A DNA stretch of 64,000 bases from Microplitis mediator (taxonomy: Eukaryota; Arthropoda; Insecta; Hymenoptera; Braconidae). This document shows, in pieces, positions 10,019 through 20,000 of this stretch. The stretch covers positions 24,826,563 to 24,890,562 of the forward strand of contig NC_079971.1 of assembly GCF_029852145.1 (NCBI RefSeq), read 5' to 3'. The notes beneath the pieces were generated by a model, which worked only from the letters and a program-made list of their open reading frames with translations, ran no database searches and was not told the DNA's origin. A program made the translations under genes and the position numbers. How positions within the stretch are numbered: position 1 is the stretch's first letter; the number at the start of each line of letters is the position of its first letter.

Positions 10019-12026
10019 TATCTCTAGACTATAAGATTTATTTATTTATATATTTATAACTAGAAGTTTGTCTAGATCTGATTACCTTTTGATAATCTTG
10101 CCGGTTTTATTTATTTTTTAAATTTTAAGTGATTGCGAGCCAAAATACCTGATGTCCAATCGATCTTTACAATTTATTTGAAAGTTATTCTATAATAATA
10201 ATAATAATAATCAAAATAATATATTTTAAATGTAGATTTGCTATTAAGATTACGGTAGATTTTATCGATTGGAATCACTGCCAAAGATTATTGCTGAGTT
10301 TTTTTTTTTAACTGACGTTTATTTTAATATTTAGTAATAAATCGATCTTGCCATTATTTTATTTTATTTAAAATAGTATTTTTCCCGCCTAGGGGCGAAA
10401 GTAAGTCATTCCGACCCAGGTTCAGTTGTTTGACTGAACTGAAGACCCACATCTGTGACGAAAAGTTCAGATTTACGTGATTGTTAAGGTTTGCGCATGC
10501 GCGCATTTACTTCTCTTGTGAAAAGTAACTTTGGAGCGGAGGTCTATTACACAGGTTCCGATGACACCGATGTATTGATGATCAGAAAGTTGATGTACAT
10601 GAGTTGCGAGCAACTTGACAACAAGTTGTTGATAACTTTAAACTTTGGTAACTGTTGACTGCAAGTTGACTTCAAAGTTCCCAGAAAGTTGCGGCGATCT
10701 ACTGCTGCAGCCTGCCGTTAATTTTCTAAGAAAATTGAAGGCGACTTTCCGTCAACTTATGGAATTGCCAACTTTTGCCACCAACTTTCTTAGAGTGTCT
10801 ATCAACTTTGAAAATACCAATTTTTGCGGTTAACTTGGTGACAGGTTGAGGCTGTTAGTTGACGTCAATTTATCGTCTACTTGGCTATCAGGGAATTTCT
10901 AAGAATTTTGTAGAAATTCTATAGAAAATCAGAACTTGTCACCGTCTAAGAAAATCCATAGAAAATTTTTAGAAAATCAGGTCATGGTCTAGGAAAGTCC
11001 ATAGAAAACTTGAAAAAAATCAGGACTTGTAATCGTCTAAGAAAATCGTGTAGTTGACATTTTATTTTTGATTTAAGATCTACGGTCGGTCAGTAAAAAA
11101 AAAATAATCTGTGTCATTAGAATCTGTGTAATAGATATCCGCCCAAAACTTTTCGCTGGCTAAACAGTGCGCAAATTTCAACTTTCTGCGCAGGTGTGGC
11201 AAAAAAGTATATTATGCAACTAGAGATCTTCCTAAATAGATAAGAATACTGACCAACATAACCGACGAAGTAGAAGCGGGACGTAATCAAATGGCGCGAA
11301 AATTTAAAATCAAAAATTCGTTTTTTTTAATTTTGAACTTTCGCGCCGTTAATTTATTTACGAACTGGAATTCTGTGGCGTCAGTAAAATAGAATGTGAC
11401 TCAAGACTTCCTCAATATTTTTAAAATTATTGATTTTATTTTACGATATTTTATCCCAATGACTATAAATTATTAATTTAGAAGATCAAGTGCTTAATCT
11501 ACGAGCTGATTTTTAAAAAGTGAACAATTATTTTTATTTATTTATTTTTAAAAATGATATATTTTTGACTATTTTATAATTTATGATAAATAAACTAAGA
11601 TATCATAGGCTTAAAATATCAATGAAATTTAAACTATTAATATTTTAAACTAGTGTGTATTTTTAGAAGACGATCAACGAATTTTCGCGCTCAAAAAATA
11701 TTCATTTCCTTAACTTTATCGACTTAACTAATTAATTTATAAAAGTATGCACAAAAAAACGGAGTAATTCCGTTTGATTTATCAGTATTGCACATAAATA
11801 TAATATTTTTTTTTTAACATATGGACTAGCTTTAATAATAATGTACAAAGTTTTATCTCTGTCTTTCTTGATATTTATTTGTGATTCCATTAATTGCGAA
11901 TATTTTACTGATTGAATGGTTTTATGTGAATTTGATGGAATAAAAGTTTAAAAATTTATTACTGTAATATTTTGTTGTCTTATTTTATATTTTCAAAAAA
12001 TATTTCAGCCTTTAGTTCATTCTTTA
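10019..12026. other. Cep162 3' flank and spacer
   Basis: AT-rich sequence without coding exons. Candidate polyadenylation hexamers AATAAA lie at 10336-10341 and at 11939-11944; the second is followed by a GT-rich tract (ttttgttgtctta), so the 3' UTR could be as long as 1.9 kb. A repeat related to 33.1-33.8 kb lies at 10600-10870. Confidence 0.5.
10600..10870. repeat. Dispersed AAGTTG-rich repeat, copy 1
   Basis: A dense series of caacttt/aaagttg words, with phrases such as aattttctaagaaaattgaaggcgac and ttgccaacttttgccaccaac. The same phrases recur at 33110-33770, so this is a dispersed repeat family. The 62-residue ORF here is part of the repeat and is not called as a gene. Confidence 0.6.
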
Positions 12027-13618
12027 CACTGATAGAAAAACTATCTTGATTCAAGAAAAATTTTTTCTTCAAAATGTGGTTCTTGTTTCAAAATTTTTAA
12101 TTGTTTTAATTCAAGAAATAAGTCCTTGAACCAAAAAATTGAAATTCTCGGATAGAGAAAAAAAATTCTTTGTTTGAGAATTTGATTTTTCGATGAAGCC
12201 TTTTTTGTTTTGAAACAAAATTCTGACATATTTCGTTCAAGAATTTCTTGCTCTTGGATTAAGATAGGCAAAATCTAGGTTTAAGGAGGTTCATCGGTAG
12301 CAGTAGTTCGCAACTTTTAGAACGATTTCTCTCGTGTAAAACATTCTAAATACAACAAGAAGTGGTTGAGATACAGTACACTTTTGTGCATTCTCTTATA
12401 ATGCGCAGAAGTATAAGAATGATTCCATTGCGTCTTTTCTCAGACTTGGCTACGTTGCATTCTAACTTATAATATTTTTCCCCTTGAGCATGTATTGTAG
12501 AAAGTGTTTTGAATAATTTCGAGGTTATACATAGTTGGAGATAACAAATAATAAATATTTGTATTGCAGTTATTTATAATTTATACCTTTTATTATCTTA
12601 AATATAATATATATTTACCCTTCCCTATACGATAACCTTATGTTTAACCTATATCCGTAAAGTTTTTATAATTATTTAAATCTGTTGGGCTTCTACTGTG
12701 TTTTAAACTTCCCGTGCACTGCAACGTTGCCAAGTCACTATCTCTCACTTGTCAGCTTATGAGAGAAAGCTTGAAAATCATTAAAAGTAACAAACTTTAA
12801 AAATTAATTACAAAAAAATGAATACCGCTCGTTTATGTTTTTATTGAAAAAAATTACTTGTTATAAATTGAATTAATAATTTTCAACTTTTAAAAAAATG
12901 TTGTAAAAAAAGTATGATTGTTATTTAATAAAATTCTCACTCTAACTACGGTCAACATAGGGAGTTCATGTTAAATGTACCATTTATAATTGTTAATATT
13001 TCGAAATATAGTACCGCAAGGACTATTTTAAAAAATTCGTACGTATACAGGACACTTCAAAGTATTTGTATTTAAAAATTGAAAGGTATTGTAAAAAAAG
13101 TGATTATCCGATGAACCCCCTTAAGACATTACCGACTCGTTTCGAGAATGGCGCGGTTTTTAAATCAAGATATCAATTTACTCAGCTTGAAAAAAAAATT
13201 TTTTTTTTATTTTAAAAATAAAAAGTTTTAAAGTGATTTTTTAGGACTACATTCATTTACTTCAGATATGTTAAAGTAGAAATTTATTTTAAAAAAAATT
13301 TTTTTTTCATTACTTTAAAAACATCTTCTATCAAGGAATTATTACTTGAACCAAAAATTTAAAGTTCTTAAAATAATAATACGACATTTTTAGTTGAAGA
13401 CAAGTGGTCTTGCTTGAAGAATTCGATAGTACCGATTGAAGATAAAATAGTTTCGAATCAAGACACGAGAGTTATCCATCGAAGATACAAAATCTATAGA
13501 GCCAAGAAAATCTAAATCAAGACAAGAATTTCTTGAAGCAAGACAATTGGTTTTCTTCAGAAATAAATTCTTGGCTCAAGAAAATATTTCTTGAGTCAAT
13601 ATAAATTTTCTATCAGTG
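12027..13618. mobile_element. TA-flanked inverted-repeat element, interrupted by a second element
   Basis: The left end CACTGATAGAAAA (12027) and right end TTTTCTATCAGTG (to 13618) are inverted copies, each bordered by TA (12025-12026 and 13619-13620). The similarity continues inward (about CTTGATTCAAG). A TA duplication is typical of Tc1/mariner-type elements, so this is probably a non-autonomous member. The interior has caagaa/ttcttg words in both orientations, and no transposase is seen. The 12285-13120 segment looks like a later insertion. Confidence 0.75.
12285..13120. mobile_element. TTAA-flanked element nested in the TA-flanked element
   Basis: The left end GGAGGTTCATCGG and right end CCGATGAACCCCC are near-perfect inverted repeats. 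Both are bordered by TTAA (12281-12284 and 13121-13124), the target duplication used by piggyBac-type elements. The element is 836 bp and has no long ORF. Removing it with one TTAA brings the two halves of the outer element together. Assignment to piggyBac rests only on the TTAA target. Confidence 0.7.
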
Positions 13619-13917
13619 TAATGATCAATAATAAATAGACACATTTTTAATGACACGAAAAATATTTATTTATTTATTTATCAATAACAGGATGCTCTCA
13701 TTAGAGAGCTACAATAAATATATAATATATAGTTATATTTTTTTAATGAGTATAAGTTTTTCTGGCTGTTATAAATATTCAGGAAAAATTTCAGGTCAAT
13801 CTAAGAACTAGGGTTAGATTTATAAGGCCAGAATAAATATATATATATGTATATAGATAAATATGAGTGCCAGAATTGCCAGTTGTTGAAAATATATTTT
13901 TGAATCTCGGTAATTTT

Positions 13918-13957
13918 TTACCAGACAACGAAGCGGTTGGTTTGGGGGATGATGTTC
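13918..13957 (-). CDS. Arginine-repeat protein, last coding exon (13 codons and stop)
   Basis: The acceptor TTGCAG|GAACATC completes an AG|G codon, then reads NIIPQTNRFVVW and TAA. A polyadenylation hexamer (TTTATT on the + strand) occurs about 250 bp further on, near 13664-13680. Confidence 0.7.
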
Positions 13958-15711
13958 CTGCAATGAAAAAAATATTTAGTCTGCGTTCTATTCCAGTTTT
14001 CTTCCGATGACATCTTTGATTGATCAGTTGATCAAAAATTACCTGAAGTAGCTGGTCTTCCCTTGGAAAATAGACGCGGCGTAGACTGCGCACAAAGCAG
14101 CTACCAAAGCTTCTTTGAAGTATTCGTAATTCGATGTCTTTATTTTGAGTTCGGGGAATTTACTGAGGTAGTTAAGTCGCGTAAGTTGAGCCGCGAGTTC
14201 TGATACGCGATCGACGCGGACCGCATCTGCTTTGCGGTCTCGAGAAATTACTGATGAGTCACGAGCGCTGTCAATGCGACGATTGACCTGCTGACGTTCT
14301 GCGGATCTGCGTTCTTGAATTCGGCTGGTTAATGGAACGCGATCTTGAGCATTTGCATCACGAGCCCTACGCTCGAGAAGTCTAGAAGCCTCAGCAAGTC
14401 GTTCGTTTCGTGTTTCTTGGACTCGTGACTTTTCCACGGCGCGTTTTTCCCGGGTTTCTAATGATCTAGAAGCTGAGAGTCGCTGATCTCGTGAGTCACG
14501 AGCTCGCGTAGCTGGAATACGTTCATTCCGAGTGTCTCGTACTCGTATTCGGGAAACTTCTGGAAGACGCGAGTCGCGTATTTCGGAGAGTCTAGACCGT
14601 ACGAGACGTTCGTTTCGGGTTTCGCGAGATCGTTCTGTTGGAATAGAACGTCTTTCACGGGCTTCTAATAATCTTGCAGCTGAGAGACGATCTCGTGAGT
14701 CACGAACTCTAGAGGCTGCAAGACGTTCGTTTTGTAATTCACGGATTCGCGAAACTTCAACAGTACGTTCTTCTCGTGAGTCAACTAGTCTAGAAGTAAG
14801 GCGGCCATTTCGAGATTCTTGAGCTCGTGATGCTACAGTGCGACCATTTCGCGTGTCACGAATCCGCGACGTATCAATAGCACGTCTTTCCCGCATTTCC
14901 CGAACTCTATTTTCATTAACGCGCTTATCGCGAATTTCCCGAACTCTAGTTTCCTCAACGCGCCTGTTACGAATTTCTCTAACTCTTTCCTCGAGACGTC
15001 TATCCCGACTTTCCCGAACTCGAGAAGCTTCAACTCGTGCGTTCCTCATATCCCGACGTTCCATAGCTTCTCGAATCCTTCGTTCTGATACTGATCGTCG
15101 TTCTTCAGTAACGCGCTTAGAGTTCCGATTCCTATCAAATTTGCTACCACTCAGTCTTCGATTCTCCATTTCTCGAACATCTCGATTCAGTCTTCGATTC
15201 TCTGCTTCTCGCATATTTCTGTTCAGTCTTCGATTCTCCAATTCTCGTAAATTAGACTCTCGGTTTCTTTCCAAAAACCGACGTTCATTTCGTCCACTCT
15301 CCCGATCCAATGATCTCGATCTCACAGACCGTGATCTCGATCCCACAGATCGTACTCTCGATTGATCAAAACTATAGGGAGTAATTCGATTGTCACCGAA
15401 ATCGAGTCCTTTGTCAGCCGGGTCGTCAGCAAGCCGTCGGAATACCATGGCCAGCTCATTTGGGCAAGCGTCCACCCTAGTTATCAAATCAAAACCAAAT
15501 GATCAGTACCCTCTACCACAAAATACTTCCTTATCATCATTACTCACTTATGTGGTGCAGAATGCTTCAGTTCTGGACCAACGAGGCTTCCAGATCTTCC
15601 TTCGCGGTCCCTCGAGACCAGGCCCAATGTCATGCAGGCCAACGACACAACCATCAGACCCACGTACTGCCAAGAACGGACTGGTCTCACTAAGAAACGT
15701 GTTCGCCTCAT
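13918..15711 (-). CDS. Arginine-rich repeat protein with N-terminal signal/anchor (unknown family)
   Basis: Seen: exons 15711-15548, 15476-14043 and 13957-13918 on the minus strand (both introns phase 2) give 545 residues. Residues 1-16 are basic and 17-32 hydrophobic (YVGLMVVSLACMTLGLV), which fits a signal peptide or signal anchor. Residues about 100-160 contain 12-residue repeats (ENRRLNRNMREA type). About 17 copies of a 13-14-residue repeat follow, consensus RhREhRxxRhxxS, in which R and E alternate. The C-terminus (EALVAALCAVYAASIF) is again hydrophobic and ends FVVW. I recognise no known family. The TATA/Inr promoter suggests strong, regulated, perhaps tissue-specific expression (inference). 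Alternatives are a secreted structural protein or a membrane protein with a highly cationic lumenal or cytosolic domain. The short introns, consistent frame and promoter argue for a real gene. Confidence 0.78.
14043..15476 (-). CDS. Arginine-repeat protein, main coding exon
   Basis: The acceptor ATAACTAG|GGTGGACG joins the split codon AA|G of the first coding exon; the donor is CTTCAG|GTAATT. It carries VDACPNELAMVFRRLADD, then all the arginine repeats. At the DNA level the repeats show as recurring tctcgtgagtcacga-type blocks. Their divergence suggests old duplication with selection on the R/E pattern. Confidence 0.8.
15548..15711 (-). CDS. Arginine-repeat protein, first coding exon (signal/anchor)
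   Basis: ATG follows directly after the acceptor TTTTCAG. The 54 codons end at the donor CATAA|GTGAGT. The upstream leader exon contains no ATG, so this is the first start codon of the predicted transcript. Confidence 0.75.
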
Positions 15712-15785
15712 CTGAAAATTACCAAGCAGAGAATTCTAATTCCAATCAAAGAACCACCAATGCCTCTACTAGTTAGTAAACTTAC

Positions 15786-15904
15786 CCTGCTAAGTTAGAG
15801 CTCCAAAAACGCTGACTGTTTGCAAGGTAGCAAGGACTAGATACTGCAGCTTCAACGTCCGTAGACTTTCTGATGCTCCAGCACCCGAGCTCGCCCATTT
15901 TATA
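15786..15904 (-). promoter_or_regulatory. TATA box, initiator and non-coding leader exon of the arginine-repeat gene
   Basis: On the minus strand TATAAAA lies at 15904-15898 and an initiator-like TCAGA at 15873-15869, with its A (15871) 33 bp from the first T of the TATA box. The leader exon 15871-15786 ends at the donor AGG|GTAAGT and has no ATG. It is spliced to the ATG exon at 15711. TATA-plus-Inr spacing is typical of focused arthropod promoters. Confidence 0.65.
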
Positions 15905-16410
15905 CCCATCGACTATCTGTGGCCGCTATAATTCAATATAATTTCAATCCGCAGTTATCAGCGACAGCCACATGGGACCACTTTTTGCTTGCCGACCCGT
16001 GGGATTTACCATCAGTGCGAAGGCGTAATGTACCGGTTAAGAATCCGTAGTAATCATTCTCTAACACGTGGAGATGCTCCGTTCAATCAACTAGAAAATT
16101 GGGTGCTCTATTTTATTCCATTCACTAAATCTATTAAAGTTCCCTTTATAAAATAATTTATCACGTCTGGCAGTTGTCGATACGCTAAACAGGTCAAGGT
16201 CTGGTGAAAATATACGCAAATAAATTTATAAAAAATTTTTTAATCTATACAAAAATATTTCATACAAAAAGCTCTTAAATTATCCTTCTTATAAATATAT
16301 ATTTACAGTTTTTTTAAGGGTACAGTTACAATCGTTTGTTTTTTTCCATCAGTTTTTTTTACAATCGTCTTTTTTTCACTTTAAAAAGACAAAGCTAGAG
16401 TATTTTTTTC
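15905..16410. other. Spacer between Moxd1 3' end and the arginine-repeat promoter
   Basis: Probable upstream control region of the arginine-repeat gene plus the end of Moxd1. No further gene is seen. Confidence 0.45.
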
Positions 16411-16411
16411 A

Positions 16412-16417
16412 TTTATT
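16412..16417 (-). terminator. Polyadenylation signal of Moxd1
   Basis: AATAAA on the minus strand (TTTATT on +), about 105 bp after the Moxd1 stop, with T-rich sequence downstream. Confidence 0.55.
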
Positions 16418-16520
16418 TATACTTAGAACGGAATGCTGTAATAAATAAAAACTATAATTAATATATATATATTTTTAATTTATAAATATACAGATTTGTT
16501 AAAAGTTCGCTGATTCCGAA

Positions 16521-17001
16521 TCAGCAGAAGAAGATGCACAGCGCAGCGAAAATGATGAAAATATTTGGAAGTGAGACAATTCCCGCAGAGATGACGACTT
16601 TCTTCGAACAATTCGCGCTGCTGGGTTCCGTGATTCGCGTGAAGTTGGGAAACTGTCTTACTTCTGAAGGCAGCGCCAAATTATCGTCGCGCTTACGACA
16701 GAAGGTCATGTGCCTGCCCTGGTAGAAGCTGCGTTCAATGGACCGGGCAAGGAGTTCTTCAGTCCAAGGCAGAGCAAGAATATGTTCTGCCAAAGTCCGT
16801 CCCCGGAACTCTTCTGGGTTTTCTATCACCAGCCTCGTGAAAATGTTGTCGTCGTTTTCGGTTTCCGAGTACTCTTTCATGGCCTTCAAAGCAGTCTCGG
16901 CCTCCTTGATGATTTCTTCGTTGACGTTCTCGCTGGGTCTGGTTGCTGGGTACACCGGAAGCTGCTGCTGGACGATCGTCGGCAGCGTGACTGCGTCGGT
17001 T
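16521..17001 (-). CDS. Moxd1: Moxd1 exon 7: C-terminal tail and hydrophobic anchor
   Basis: Acceptor TTTTTCAG|AACCGA, stop TGA at 16523-16521. It carries RHMTFCRKRDDN and FPNFTRITEPSSANCS, followed by a strongly hydrophobic C-terminus. Confidence 0.88.
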
Positions 17002-20000
17002 CTGAAAAATAAATCGCCTATTAGTCGAGCCGTCGATTGCTTGGATCCGGGGATCAATCGATCAGCCACCGGAGGGATCCTTACCCAGTTGTCAGAAAGA
17101 GTTTTTCCAAATTGTCCAACGTAACCCCTTTGAAATTGTAAACTCCGAGAGTTTTGAAGAAATCCTTCGGTGGAGTCGAACTGTAGCATCCGGCCAGGTC
17201 CGTCCGCGGGTAATAAACCACAAAAGCCAGACACATTTCCTGTGTGGCAGCATATCCGCCCAATGTCGGCCGCGTCCGGTCTTGAGTTCCGTAGACGCAT
17301 TCGGTAATCAGTTCATCGCCCGGTAGGACTTTAACTTCCTCTTGTAAACTGTGCGATTGCTGATAATCGAAATCGAAGTGGTTTTCCCTGACGATGTGAG
17401 GCAGTTCCTTGCCCTCGCGGACGTGCTTCAAACTCATCCTTCTTCCTGCCAGATGTGAATGCAACACAACGGACACTACGTTGACTCCGTCTTCTGGAAG
17501 CAGCTGGAAATACATTTAATGTCAGTACTCTGAACTTCATCAATCGCACAATCGATTCAAATATGAACCAGAAACTTACTGCGTCGGTACAATGGGTGTC
17601 GCAGTATCCAGCAGTCGCATATTCCTTCTGCTTCGGGGGAATCAGGTGCAACGGCCCGACAGACATTCCGGTGACAAAGATCCCGGCTTCCTGTGACCTC
17701 AATTCCGGAGTCAAATGAAGCCTGATTCCACTGCTGTCGATGGCTTTCCTCATTTCCGGATTGTTGTAGTGGACCTCCAGCATGTAGTAAGATCCCTCTT
17801 TGTGCTCAGCTACTGGAATTCCCACATGTTCTGGCAGCCAATCGCCTGCAAAAGATCAACTGGTTCAGTTTCTAGCTCAGACCCTATCCCAGAATCATTC
17901 CTCAGACCAATACCTTTGCTTCCACGTGCCCAAGTGACTATCGGCTGGATGCAAGAGTCCCATTCTCTGGGCATAGTGGGACTGTAGCACGCAGTGCCGA
18001 CAATCCGCGCATGCTGCTTCAACATCGGGGATGTCGAAGCGCATTCGTACAGAATCATGTGATGAACCAGGGCCTCGTTGCCTTTTTCCACGAGTGGTTC
18101 GAACTGTAAATCAAAGATTTTGGTTACTATTTATTCGTCATTGTCGAGTTTCCGTCTACGAATCCATACCCCAATCATATGATGCTTCTTATTGAACGGC
18201 GCAGAAAATATCTTGCACCAATAAACGGTGTTCTCTTTATCGTCAACCGCAAATTGGTTCAACTTAACGTCCCAATGCCTGACGTTGGGTGATTTCGGTG
18301 GCGGTGGCCGGGCCGGAGCTGCTCTGATCCTCAAAGGACGTGAGCCACATCGTTCCCGATGCCAAATTGCGGTGTTTAGTTCTGGATCAGCTTCGTGCAT
18401 TGCCCATAAAACTCTGACATTGTCTTCCTGCAAACGTATTGATAGACTTAATAATATTTCTTATACAACCCGGCAACTATTTTAGCGAGTGTAACATAAC
18501 GAGGTATCGTAACGTAACACAAAAAGACTTTTGAAATATTTTAATGGGGCATTTAAGTGATTTCGGGCTTGAATGCTTTGTTGTCATTGGATACTGCGAA
18601 TTTAACGAACCGGTAGTTTCAAATTCTCGCGATCGGTCGGCATGTTTTGTGTCAAAGAAACTCCGCAGTCCTCTTATAGGGCGACATCATTGGCTACAAG
18701 AATAGTGAGGATTTTTGGGGAACGTGAATTTTTTGATGCTTACGGTTAAGTGACGATCGTCCGGATCACATGTTTGCCATCTACGTGAGAACGTAACTGA
18801 TGTGTGGGTGTCGTTCTGAAAACCCTCAAGTATCTTCACATCTTGGGAGACGTCTGTGATTGGAGATGCATTAGTCTCTTCATCACCGTGTGAATCCTAG
18901 AAAAAAAAGGAAAATAAAATGGTTTCTTTGGTTGTTGACCTGAGCGGTCTTTATAAAAATTTTAAATTACAAAAATTCAGTTCGTGGGAATTTTATTGGG
19001 ATGCCACGAGGATTGGGTGCTTAGATACACTGGCCGTGCAAACAAAGAGTTAACGGAAAATCCCTCGGAAAGGGAGTAGTCTGTAACCGTCAGTACAAAA
19101 AAAGGGTCTTTACCTGTTGAAAGAGGGCAATATAAGGAACATTCGTTTGAGGTTTTATATATGCATATAGGGTGTTTAATGTACTTGTTAGTTTGTTGCA
19201 ATAACTTATATACGAGGGAAGTTGTTTTCCTGGGAGTAATGAATCCGAATAATTGCAAACTCCCGTCATGCTCGACGAAACACTAGGCGGTAATTCCGTC
19301 ACGGATCAAGCGATGGATTTTAATCTTTCAGTTACGGGTCTAAGACCTTTTTACCTAGAGGTTCTTAACTACTTCTCATTGATTTTAATCGTGATTATTC
19401 ACCTCACCCTCTTTGTAATTATAATTATAAATATTTTGAATTTTAACACCGTTCGCGGGATTCAATTTAACACCGGGATAGCGTGTACAGTAAGTGCTTA
19501 CACCATTTTTTTCAGTTTTATTTTTTAAACAATAATTACTTTTTTTAATATCGCTACTGGTGTTATTTTAACACTCGGAGTTAAATTTAACACCGCAATA
19601 GTGTGTACTTACACCCTTTTTTTAGAGTGTAATTTTTAAAATAGTAATTACTTTTTTGAACACCAGAAAAATATTAACACCGCTACTGGTGTTATTTTAA
19701 CACTGTTTGTAGGGTTAAATTTAACACCGCGATAGCGTGCACTTACACCCTTTTTTATAGTGTAATTTTTTAATAACAATTATTATGTTTAAGACTAGGA
19801 AAAATATTAGCATTTCTACTGGTGTTATTGTAACACCGTGATAGTGTACACTTACACCATTTTTAGACAGTGTAATTTTTTAAACAATAATTATTTTGTT
19901 TAACACTAGGAAAAATATTAACACCGTTCTCGGGGTTAAATTTAACACCGTGATAGCGTGGACTTACACCATTTTTTACAGTGTAATTTTTTTAATAACC

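Noticed and set aside
14838..15365. 175-residue serine/arginine-rich ORF on the plus strand
   Set aside because: It mirrors the arginine-repeat exon. The minus frame has promoter, splice sites and hydrophobic ends.
16738..17124. Plus-strand ORFs across the Moxd1 C-terminal exons
   Set aside because: They run through real Moxd1 splice sites and show no family similarity.
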